Source: Ruegeria sp. HKCCD8929 (GTDB lineage Bacteria > Pseudomonadota > Alphaproteobacteria > Rhodobacterales > Rhodobacteraceae). Taken from it: a stretch of DNA of 64,000 nucleotides. The DNA lies in contig NZ_WPZY01000003.1 in the NCBI RefSeq assembly GCF_013031405.1, positions 372,001-436,000 of the forward strand. The letters run 5' to 3'. A program made the position numbers and the translations under genes. The notes under the pieces were generated by a model. It did no database searches. It saw only the letters and a list, made by a program, of their open reading frames with translations, and was not told where the DNA came from. This document shows, in pieces, positions 16,025 through 23,496 of this stretch (positions are counted from its first letter, which is position 1; each line of letters starts with the position of its first letter).

Positions 16025-16846
16025 TCAGCCCCCCGGCAGCCCCTCATACCAATCCAGCATCATGTCGGCCCAGCCTTTGGGCACCATATGTCCACCGGGA
16101 AACAGCGCGAACTCCAGCGCACTGCCCTCGGCACAGCGGGTCCATTTGCGGCGCATGAACTGGTCGGTCTTCGAGAATCCATCGGGGCGGTTGTCGAGGC
16201 ATTCATTGGCAGCGCGCCAGATCTCCAGCCCGGCAAAGATATCGCCCTGAATGAAGCGCCCGCCACCCAACTGACGCCCTTCCAGGGGCACCACATTGTC
16301 GGTCCAGCCATGGGTGTGGAACATGCGGACCGGCCCCTCGCAGCTTACGGGATGGGGGCGCCAGAATCCGCCCGAAACCGGCGCATAGGCCGAGAAGGTG
16401 TCCGGCGCATCGCAGGCCAAATAGTTCACCATGAACCCGCCGGCAGAGAAGCCGCTCAGCACCACGCGGTCATCATCGACGCCGAACCGGCTGGCGGCAT
16501 CGGCAACAACGGCGGTGAGGAACGCGGTTTCATCCCGGCCCTCCCAGCCGGGATAGAAATTCCAACTGCGCCCGCGCCGCCCGACACGCTCGGCCCCGGC
16601 AGGTGCCATCACCGCATAACCGCGCGCCAGCAGGCGGTCGACCATGCCCCGGTTCTTCATGACATTGGCGCCGCTGCTGCCATAGCCGTGCAGGAACACC
16701 ACCAGCGGCGGGTTTTCCGCCTGCGGCAGTTCGATATGGTAGATACCGGTTTCGATCTCGCACGGCTCGGGCGCATCGGCGCAGCCCGCCTGTGCCACCT
16801 GACCCGCCAACCCCAGCCCTGCGGCCAGCCACAGCGCCCGGATCAT
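16025..16846 (-). CDS. Secreted LpqC/PHB-depolymerase-family alpha/beta-hydrolase, 273 aa
   Basis: Signal peptide at residues 1-20 (MIRALWLAAGLGLAGQVAQA). The alpha/beta-hydrolase core has an oxyanion segment FLHGYGSSGAN, nucleophile GFSAGG (Ser134), acid HTHGWTDNVVP and histidine GGHMVPKGW. This is the poly(3-hydroxybutyrate) depolymerase / feruloyl esterase-like family. The polyester or ester substrate is unknown; a short protein without a binding domain is more likely a small-ester hydrolase. Its start overlaps the stop of the rhodanese gene by 4 bases. Confidence 0.85.
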   Translation of the reverse strand: MIRALWLAAGLGLAGQVAQAGCADAPEPCEIETGIYHIELPQAENPPLVVFLHGYGSSGANVMKNRGMVDRLLARGYAVMAPAGAERVGRRGRSWNFYPGWEGRDETAFLTAVVADAASRFGVDDDRVVLSGFSAGGFMVNYLACDAPDTFSAYAPVSGGFWRPHPVSCEGPVRMFHTHGWTDNVVPLEGRQLGGGRFIQGDIFAGLEIWRAANECLDNRPDGFSKTDQFMRRKWTRCAEGSALEFALFPGGHMVPKGWADMMLDWYEGLPGG

Positions 16847-17325
16847 CCCGCGTCTCCTTCGTAATCATGCAACGGCAGCCCGACCCGCACCCAGCCCGGC
16901 CCGGCGCGCGAGCCGAGCATGCCTTCGGGCACGTCGATGATATTGGTAAAGCCCGCCTCGGTCAGGTGCAGGCTCAACCGGGCCGAGCGCACGCCGCGCG
17001 CGCAGATCAGCGCGATGGGTTGGCTTCGGTCGGGGCCCACCACCGCCGTCAACGCCTGCACGAAATCCGCGCGCCGCATGTCGATGGGATGCGCACCCTC
17101 GCCGATCCCGGAGGCCCGCCATTCGCGCGGCGTACGGATGTCGATCAGCACGACCTCTCCGGCCACGGCACTCCGGTGCGCGTTAGAAACGCTCAGCTTG
17201 CCACCCGCGTAATCCGGAGGCGTCAGGCGGTATTCGCGCACCGCCCATGTCCCGGCAACCGCCGCCGCGCCCAGCAGAACCCAGCGGCGCGTCGGAGATC
17301 GGGAAACGGCCTGACTGACACTCAT
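16843..17325 (-). CDS. Membrane-anchored single-domain rhodanese, 160 aa
   Basis: An N-terminal RRWVLLGAAAVAGTWAV segment serves as anchor or Tat-like signal. The rhodanese domain (about 42-155) has LIDIRTPREWRASG and the active loop LICARGVRSARL (Cys108). The six-residue loop CARGVR fits sulfur-accepting rhodaneses. The protein would face the periplasm. It is co-transcribed with the esterase (ATGA-type overlap); the link between them is unclear. Confidence 0.85.
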   Translation of the reverse strand: MSVSQAVSRSPTRRWVLLGAAAVAGTWAVREYRLTPPDYAGGKLSVSNAHRSAVAGEVVLIDIRTPREWRASGIGEGAHPIDMRRADFVQALTAVVGPDRSQPIALICARGVRSARLSLHLTEAGFTNIIDVPEGMLGSRAGPGWVRVGLPLHDYEGDAG

Positions 17326-17474
17326 TCGCGCACCTCATCCAAATGGCTCAACACCGGCTTAGCACAAACGGAACCGGCGCGCCGCCCTGTCGAAAGCCCA
17401 AGGTGATCAAGTTCGCGTCAGCGGCGGGACGTGTTCGCCCGGCCATAACGTCGCAGTCTTATGCCCTAGGAAAT

Positions 17475-17491
17475 CAATGCAAACTTGCAAT
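17475..17491. promoter_or_regulatory. GCAAGTTTGCA-type site upstream of mrpA
   Basis: On the minus strand this reads ATTGCAAGTTTGCATT; GCAAGTTTGCA (17478-17488 reversed) is an 11-mer also present upstream of prpE (55928-55938). It lies about 70 bases before the mrpA start in a 235-bp gene-free stretch. A short-chain-acyl-CoA regulator (ScfR/PccR type) or any TTGCAA-binding factor could use it; this is inference. Confidence 0.3.
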
Positions 17492-17560
17492 AGCTGGACA
17501 GCCCGGAAAATATCTTTACTGAGATTACATCATTTGCCCGTCAAACCCGGAGTCCTGCTG

Positions 17561-20437
17561 GTGTCCCTATTTCTCATCGCGGCCCTTCCCTTTCTCGGAG
17601 CTGTTTTTCCCGCCCTCCTGATCCGTGCGGGGCGCAACGCGGCCGCCTCGGCCGCCGGGCTGACAAGCTTTCTGGCGCTGGTGGGGTTGCTGATCAACGC
17701 ACCCGCCGTGATGCGCGGAGAGCTTGTCACCGCCCGGTTCGACTGGATCCCGCTGCTCGGGCTGAACACCAACTTCATGCTGGACGGGCTGGGGTTGCTC
17801 TTTGCCTCGCTGATCCTCGGGATCGGGTTACTGATTATCCTCTATGCGCGATTTTACCTCTCGCGCGAGGACCCGATGGGACAGTTTTACACTTATCTGC
17901 TGCTGTTTCAGGGCGCGATGGTGGGGATCGTGCTCAGCGACAACATCCTGCTTTTGCTGATTTTCTGGGAGCTGACCTCGCTCAGTTCCTTTCTGCTGAT
18001 CGGCTATTGGAAGCACCTGCCCGCAGGGCGGCAGGGCGCGCGCATGGCGTTGGCAGTGACCGGCTCGGGCGGGCTGGCGATGATCGGGGGCATGCTGATT
18101 TTGGGCAACATCGTCGGGTCTTATGATCTGAGCGTGATCCTGCAAAACAAGGAACTGATCCAGGCCTCGCCGTTCTACCTGCCTGCACTGATCCTGATCC
18201 TGCTGGGCTGTTTCACCAAATCGGCACAGTTCCCGTTCCATTTCTGGCTGCCGCACGCGATGGCGGCGCCGACACCGGTTTCGGCCTATCTGCACTCGGC
18301 CACGATGGTAAAGGCGGGCCTGTTCCTGATGGCACGGATGTGGCCGGTGCTGGCGGGTACGCCGGAATGGTTCTACATCGTCGCGACCACCGGTCTGGTC
18401 ACCATGGTAATCGGCGCCGCGATTGCGCTTTTCAAGGACGACCTCAAGGCGCTGCTTGCGTTCTCGACGGTCAGCCATCTGGGTCTGATCACCATGCTCT
18501 TGGGCTTTGGCACCAAGATCGCCGCCGTGGCCGCCGTGTTTCACATCATCAACCACGCCACCTTCAAGGCGGCGCTCTTCATGACCGCCGGTATCGTCGA
18601 TCACGAGGCGCATACCCGCGACATCAAACGTCTGGGCGGTCTGCGCCACCTGATGCCGGTGACCTTCACCATCGCCCTGATCGCCGCCCTGTCCATGGCC
18701 GGTCTGCCACCGCTCAACGGCTTCCTCAGCAAGGAGATGATGCTGGAAGAGACCGTGCACACGGTCTGGAACCACTCGCACTTGCTGGTGCCGGGGTTGG
18801 CGTTGATCGGGGCGTTGTTCTCGGCGGCCTATTCGTTCCGCTACATTGCGCATGTGTTCCTGGGCCCCAAACGCGACGACTATCCGGCGCATCCGCATGA
18901 TCCCGGTGTCGGCATGTGGCTGGCGCCTGCGTTTCTGGTGGTTCTGGTGGTTGCCATTGGCTTCTTTTCCAAAGCCATCGTCGGGCCGCTGGTGGCCATC
19001 GCCTCGACCGCCGTGATCGGTGGAGACAAGCTGCCCTATTACTCGCTCAAGCTCTGGCACGGGTTCACGCCCGCGCTCTACATGTCCATTGCCGCCACCA
19101 TCGGCGGTCTGATCCTGCTGGCGTTGCACCGCCATGCTGAACGCCTGTGGAACGCCGCACCAAGGCCCGAGGCCAAGGTGATCTTTGATGCCGTCATCGG
19201 CGCTGCAACATGGGCCAGCCGGACACTCTCGGACACGCTGCACAATGGCGTCATCAGCCGCTATGCCGCGATCATGGTCGCCTTCACGGTTGGGCTGGGC
19301 TACTACGCCTATTCCACGGGCACCATCAGCGTGCCGACACGCGTGCCACTGCCCGCCACGATCATTCCGATCATCGGCTGGATTTGCCTGGTCGGCGCGA
19401 CAGTGGCAATCATGTATTTCCACCGCAACCGCCTGCTGTCGCTGGTGCTGATCGGAGTCGTGGGTCTGATCGTGTCGATGGCGTTCAACTACCTCTCGGC
19501 CCCGGACCTGGCGCTGACCCAGATCTCGGTCGAGGTGGTGACGATGATCCTGCTGCTGCTGTCGCTGAACTTCATGCCGACAGTGACGCCGGTGGACAGC
19601 ACCAATGCGCGCAAGGTCCGCGATGCGGTGATCTCGGTCTTTGCCGGGTTGGGCGCCGGCGGCCTGATCTATGCGCTCATGCTGCGCGACTTCGCCCTGC
19701 CGACGATCTCGGACTTCCATCTGGCCAATTCCTACAAGGGCGGCGGCGGCACCAATGTGGTGAACGTGATCCTGGTGGATTTCCGGGGCTTTGACACCTT
19801 TGGCGAGATCATCGTGCTGGGTATCGCTGCGCTGGTGATCTTTGCCTTGACCGAGAGCGTTCTGGGCACCAAAGTGCGCGCCTATCTGCTGAACCGCAAG
19901 CCGCACTGGCCGCAATCGGGTGACGCACATCCGCTGATGATGGTTGTGGCGACCCGCGTGATGATGCCCATCGCGCTGATGGTCGGCGCCTATATCTTTT
20001 TCCGCGGTCACAACCAACCGGGCGGCGGGTTCATTGCTGGTCTGGTCGTCGCCATCGCCTATCTGATGCAATACATGGCAAGCGGTTACACCTGGGCCAT
20101 CGAGCGGCAGCGTTTCTACTATCACGGCAGCATTGGCTGGGGCGTCCTGATCGCGGCGGCCACCGGTGTGGGCGCGTGGTTCAACGAGCGCCCCTTCCTG
20201 ACCAGCGATTTCGGCTACATTCACTGGCCGCCGCTGGAAGAGTTCGAATGGGCCACCGCGATCCTGTTCGACACAGGGGTATTTCTGGCGGTTCTGGGGG
20301 CGGTGATGCTGGCCCTCGACAGCCTGTCACGCTTTGCCTGGCAGCCGGGAATGGTGCAGGAACACGCCATGGATATCAACCCGCAGCGGGACGACCCTCC
20401 TGAACCGGAAGGCGAGCAAGAAAGGGAGGAGGCCTGA
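17561..20437 (+). CDS. mrpA: Mrp Na+/H+ antiporter subunit A fused to subunit B, 958 aa
   Basis: A very long membrane protein. The N-terminal 500 residues are NuoL-like antiporter domain (SSFLLIGYWKHLPAGRQGARMAL, FHFWLPHAMAAPTPVSAYLHSATMVKAG, AFSTVSHLGLI). A MrpA C-terminal region follows (MVAFTVGLGYYAYSTG, LALTQISVEVVTMILL). The last ~150 residues are MrpB (TRVMMPIALMVGAYIFFRGHNQPGGGFIAGL), so A and B are fused as in rhizobial pha systems. GTG at 17561 with GGAG 8 bases upstream is preferred over an ATG at 17477 that would add a non-hydrophobic, unfamilial leader. First gene of a six-gene complex for Na+ or K+/H+ exchange and pH homeostasis. Confidence 0.93.
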   Translation: MSLFLIAALPFLGAVFPALLIRAGRNAAASAAGLTSFLALVGLLINAPAVMRGELVTARFDWIPLLGLNTNFMLDGLGLLFASLILGIGLLIILYARFYLSREDPMGQFYTYLLLFQGAMVGIVLSDNILLLLIFWELTSLSSFLLIGYWKHLPAGRQGARMALAVTGSGGLAMIGGMLILGNIVGSYDLSVILQNKELIQASPFYLPALILILLGCFTKSAQFPFHFWLPHAMAAPTPVSAYLHSATMVKAGLFLMARMWPVLAGTPEWFYIVATTGLVTMVIGAAIALFKDDLKALLAFSTVSHLGLITMLLGFGTKIAAVAAVFHIINHATFKAALFMTAGIVDHEAHTRDIKRLGGLRHLMPVTFTIALIAALSMAGLPPLNGFLSKEMMLEETVHTVWNHSHLLVPGLALIGALFSAAYSFRYIAHVFLGPKRDDYPAHPHDPGVGMWLAPAFLVVLVVAIGFFSKAIVGPLVAIASTAVIGGDKLPYYSLKLWHGFTPALYMSIAATIGGLILLALHRHAERLWNAAPRPEAKVIFDAVIGAATWASRTLSDTLHNGVISRYAAIMVAFTVGLGYYAYSTGTISVPTRVPLPATIIPIIGWICLVGATVAIMYFHRNRLLSLVLIGVVGLIVSMAFNYLSAPDLALTQISVEVVTMILLLLSLNFMPTVTPVDSTNARKVRDAVISVFAGLGAGGLIYALMLRDFALPTISDFHLANSYKGGGGTNVVNVILVDFRGFDTFGEIIVLGIAALVIFALTESVLGTKVRAYLLNRKPHWPQSGDAHPLMMVVATRVMMPIALMVGAYIFFRGHNQPGGGFIAGLVVAIAYLMQYMASGYTWAIERQRFYYHGSIGWGVLIAAATGVGAWFNERPFLTSDFGYIHWPPLEEFEWATAILFDTGVFLAVLGAVMLALDSLSRFAWQPGMVQEHAMDINPQRDDPPEPEGEQEREEA

Positions 20438-20438
20438 C

Positions 20439-20789
20439 ATGGAAGCGCTGTTTGCATCCGCCGTGGGCGTGTTGACCGCTGCGGGCATCTTTCTGATCCT
20501 GCGCCGCCGGACCTTTCCGGTCATCCTCGGCCTGTCCCTGCTGACCTATGCGGTGAACGCCTTCTTGTTTGCCACCGGGCGGCTGGCGCTGAACGCCCCG
20601 CCGGTGCTGAACAAATACAAGGAGGTCGCTTATACCGATCCGCTGCCTCAGGCGCTGGTGCTGACCGCCATCGTGATCTCGTTCGGAATGACAGCGGTGA
20701 TCGTGATGATCGCGCTCAGCGCGTATCTGTCCTCGAAGACCGATCACATCGACCTGCCGCTGGCGGAAGAGGCAGGAGAAGACGAATGA
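20439..20789 (+). CDS. mrpC: Mrp antiporter subunit C, 116 aa
   Basis: A NuoK-like small membrane protein with three segments (LFASAVGVLTAAGIFLILRR, VILGLSLLTYAVNAFLFATG, LPQALVLTAIVISFGMTAVIVM). The phrase DPLPQALVLTAIVI is diagnostic for MrpC. A strong ribosome site (GGGAGGAGG) lies inside the mrpA tail. Its stop overlaps the mrpD start by 4 bases. Confidence 0.95.
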   Translation: MEALFASAVGVLTAAGIFLILRRRTFPVILGLSLLTYAVNAFLFATGRLALNAPPVLNKYKEVAYTDPLPQALVLTAIVISFGMTAVIVMIALSAYLSSKTDHIDLPLAEEAGEDE

Positions 20790-22336
20790 ACCACTGGATC
20801 ATTGCTCCGATTGTCCTGCCCGCGATCCTTGCACCCTTCATCATCATGGTGCTGCGTCACCATCTGGACCTGCAGCGGGTCTTTTCGGTGGCGGGCAGCG
20901 TTGGCCTGCTGGCGATTGCCGCCACCCTGCTGGCGCAGGCCTCGACCGGTGAGATTCAAACCTATGAGCTGGGCAACTGGCCTGCGCCCTTCGGCATTGT
21001 GCTGGTGCTCGACCGGCTGTCGGCGCTGATGGTGGGGTTGACAGCGATGCTGGCCCTGCCGGTGGTTCTCTACGCCATTGGATCGGGCTGGGACACAAGG
21101 GGGCAGCATTTCCATGCGCTGTTTCAGTTCCAATTGATGGGGGTGACCGGTGCCTTTCTGACCGGCGACGCCTTCAACCTGTTCGTCTTTTTCGAAGTGC
21201 TGCTGATCGCCTCATACGGGTTGATGACCCATGGGGGCGGCGCGGTGCGGCTGAAGGCGGGCGTGCAATACGTGACCTTCAATCTGCTGGGCTCGACCTT
21301 GTTCCTGTTCGCACTCGGCACGCTTTACGCGGTGACCGGTACGCTGAACATGGCCGATCTGGCGGTGCGCGTGGCCGAGATCCCGCCCGAGGACACAGCC
21401 CTGCTGCGTGTGGGCGCGGTGCTGCTGCTGCTGGTCTTTGCCATCAAGGCCGCCGTTTTGCCGCTGCATTTCTGGCTGCCCGCCAGCTATGCAAACGCGC
21501 CTTTGCCGGTCGCTGCGCTGTTTGCCATCATGACCAAGGTGGGGGCCTATTCGATCCTGCGGGTCTATACGCTGATCTTTGGCCCCAATGTTGACGCGAC
21601 CGAAGGGCTGGTCGGTGACTGGCTGCTGCCTGCGGCGATGCTGACACTGGCCGTGGGTGCCATCGGCATTCTGGGCGCGCGGCAGATCGGTCGGCTGGCA
21701 GCGTTCGGGGCCATCGCCTCGATGGGTACTCTGCTGATCGCCGTGTCGCTGTTCACGCCAGACGCGACGGCCGCAGCGCTCTATTACACCGCGCACTCGA
21801 CCTTTGCCGCCGCCCTACTGTTCCTGATCGCAGACATGGTGATGGAGCGTCGCGGCGGCGCGATCATACCGCAAAGCCCGATGGCGCAAACCGGGTTGAT
21901 CGCCTCGATCTTCTTTGTCAGTGCCATTGCCATGGCGGGAATGCCGCCGCTTTCGGGTTTCGTCGGCAAGCTGCTGGTCATGGATGCCGCGCGGCATGTC
22001 GAGAACTATGCCACGATCTGGGCCGTGATCCTCGGAGGCTCCTTCGTCACCATCGTGGGCCTTGCCCGTGCGGGTTCGCTGATTTTCTGGAAAAGTCACG
22101 ATCCCGCCTATGTGCAAGCTGAGGTGGTAGACGAAGAACCTGAGGAGGCACCCGCTCCTGCCGCGCCCGAACCCTATCCCGGCCTGGCATTCGCTTCGGT
22201 CTTCGTACTGGTGGCCGGGCTTGCCGCGCTGACGATCTTTGCCGGGCCAGCCACGAAATACACCGGAGGGATTGCCGCGCAGCTCTTCGCGCCGCAGGAT
22301 TACATCACGGCCGTTCTGAAAGGGGAGAAGGAATGA
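20786..22336 (+). CDS. mrpD: Mrp antiporter subunit D, 516 aa
   Basis: A NuoN/NuoM-like proton-conducting subunit with about 14 membrane segments. Motifs include LTGDAFNLFVFFEVLLIASYGL (with the conserved FxExxL Glu), AAVLPLHFWLPASYANAP, FAIMTKVGAYSILRVYT and AMAGMPPLSGFVGK. A Glu/Pro-rich cytoplasmic stretch (DEEPEEAPAPAAPEP) precedes the last helix. Coupled to mrpC and mrpE by ATGA overlaps. Confidence 0.95.
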   Translation: MNHWIIAPIVLPAILAPFIIMVLRHHLDLQRVFSVAGSVGLLAIAATLLAQASTGEIQTYELGNWPAPFGIVLVLDRLSALMVGLTAMLALPVVLYAIGSGWDTRGQHFHALFQFQLMGVTGAFLTGDAFNLFVFFEVLLIASYGLMTHGGGAVRLKAGVQYVTFNLLGSTLFLFALGTLYAVTGTLNMADLAVRVAEIPPEDTALLRVGAVLLLLVFAIKAAVLPLHFWLPASYANAPLPVAALFAIMTKVGAYSILRVYTLIFGPNVDATEGLVGDWLLPAAMLTLAVGAIGILGARQIGRLAAFGAIASMGTLLIAVSLFTPDATAAALYYTAHSTFAAALLFLIADMVMERRGGAIIPQSPMAQTGLIASIFFVSAIAMAGMPPLSGFVGKLLVMDAARHVENYATIWAVILGGSFVTIVGLARAGSLIFWKSHDPAYVQAEVVDEEPEEAPAPAAPEPYPGLAFASVFVLVAGLAALTIFAGPATKYTGGIAAQLFAPQDYITAVLKGEKE

Positions 22337-22830
22337 AACTTCTGCGTCGCATCTTCCCCCACCCGCATCTGACCGTGCTGCTCACGCTGGTCTGGCAGCT
22401 TTTGGCAAATGAACCCTCGCTCAATTCGCTGTTGTTCGGCCTGCTGCTTGGGATCGTGATCCCGTTCATCACCCAACCCTACTGGCCGGACCGGCCCAAG
22501 CTGCACAACTGGCCGATGGTGGTCGAATACATTCTCGTCGTGCTCTGGGACATCATCATGGCGAACATCACGGTTGCGCGGATCATCCTGTTCAAGCGGG
22601 ACGAGGATCGCGAACCGAACTGGATCTGCGTACCGCTCGAACTGCGCACGCCCGAGGCGATCACGGTTCTGGCCGGAACCATCACCATGACCCCGGGCAC
22701 GGTCAGCTGTGACCTGTCGGCCCAAGGCCACAACCTGCTGGTTCACTGCCTTGACGCACCCGATCCGGACGCCGTGCGCGACCAGATCAAATCCCGCTAC
22801 GAACGCCGCCTGAAGGAGATTTTCGAATGA
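22333..22830 (+). CDS. mrpE: Mrp antiporter subunit E, 165 aa
   Basis: N-terminal helices (LTVLLTLVWQLLANEPSLNS, LLFGLLLGIVIPF), then WDIIMANITVARIIL and a soluble end with TVLAGTITMTPGTVSCDL, which is the MrpE hallmark, followed by LLVHCLDAPDPD. It is a structural subunit of the antiporter complex. Overlaps mrpD and mrpF by 4 bases each. Confidence 0.95.
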   Translation: MKLLRRIFPHPHLTVLLTLVWQLLANEPSLNSLLFGLLLGIVIPFITQPYWPDRPKLHNWPMVVEYILVVLWDIIMANITVARIILFKRDEDREPNWICVPLELRTPEAITVLAGTITMTPGTVSCDLSAQGHNLLVHCLDAPDPDAVRDQIKSRYERRLKEIFE

Positions 22831-23096
22831 TCACCTATGCGCTCTACTTCACCTTCGCCTGTTTCGGCGCGGCGATCATGATGTGTCTGTGGCGGATCAT
22901 CACCGCCGAGGGCGTGGGAACCCGCGTCCTGGCGCTGGATACGATGGTGATCAACACAATCGCACTCCTGATCCTCTACGGGCTGAACCTCGGCACCGAG
23001 ATCTTTTTCGAATCCGCGATGATCATTGCCATGCTGGGCTTTGTCTCAACCGTCGCCTATGCGCGCTTCATGCTGCGCGGCAACATTATCGAGTGA
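22827..23096 (+). CDS. mrpF: Mrp antiporter subunit F, 89 aa
   Basis: A three-helix protein: the conserved start ITYALYFTFACFGAAIMMCLWRII, then RVLALDTMVINTIALLILYG (the Asp lies in the ion path of the family) and AMIIAMLGFVSTVAYARFM. Length and order fit MrpF. The gene begins in the ATGA overlap with mrpE. Confidence 0.95.
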   Translation: MITYALYFTFACFGAAIMMCLWRIITAEGVGTRVLALDTMVINTIALLILYGLNLGTEIFFESAMIIAMLGFVSTVAYARFMLRGNIIE

Positions 23097-23103
23097 GGCA
23101 GCC

Positions 23104-23490
23104 ATGCAGTATCTGTTCGAACTCCTGATCGCCTTCTTCCTGATCGTTTCCGGCATCTTCGGCTTTGTCGGGTCCTTCGGGATGATCAAGCTCAAGGACC
23201 CGATGTCGCGCCTGCACGCACCGACCAAGGCGACGACGCTGGGCGTGGGCGGGGTGCTGCTGGCGTCGATCTTCCACTCGATCCTGCTTGAGCAGCACGT
23301 GTCGCTGCATGAGTTGCTGATCACCCTGTTTCTGTTCCTCACCGCTCCGATCACGGCGCTGTTCATTGCAAAATGGCACATTCATCGCCATGAGAAGCCC
23401 GAAAACCTGCCGGATGCGGGCGAGGATGAGCTGTGGGCCACCCACGCCGTCGAGCAGGACGAAGACGTACCGGACCACTCTGCAACCTGA
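23104..23490 (+). CDS. mrpG: Mrp antiporter subunit G, 128 aa
   Basis: Three membrane segments with the MrpG signature GFVGSFGMIKLKDPMSRLHAPTK (DxxxRxHAPTK) and TLFLFLTAPITALFIAKWH, followed by an acidic cytoplasmic tail (DAGEDELWATHAVEQDED). ATG at 23104 follows GTGAGGCAGCC and lies 7 bases after mrpF. selD starts 6 bases after its stop, so selD may ride on the mrp transcript. Confidence 0.94.
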   Translation: MQYLFELLIAFFLIVSGIFGFVGSFGMIKLKDPMSRLHAPTKATTLGVGGVLLASIFHSILLEQHVSLHELLITLFLFLTAPITALFIAKWHIHRHEKPENLPDAGEDELWATHAVEQDEDVPDHSAT

Positions 23491-23496
23491 GGCCCC

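Noticed and set aside
17828-20224. A 798-codon open frame on the minus strand opposite mrpA
   Set aside because: It is rich in His, Gln, Arg and Asp in low-complexity fashion and shows no domain; it mirrors the codon pattern of the real membrane protein on the plus strand.
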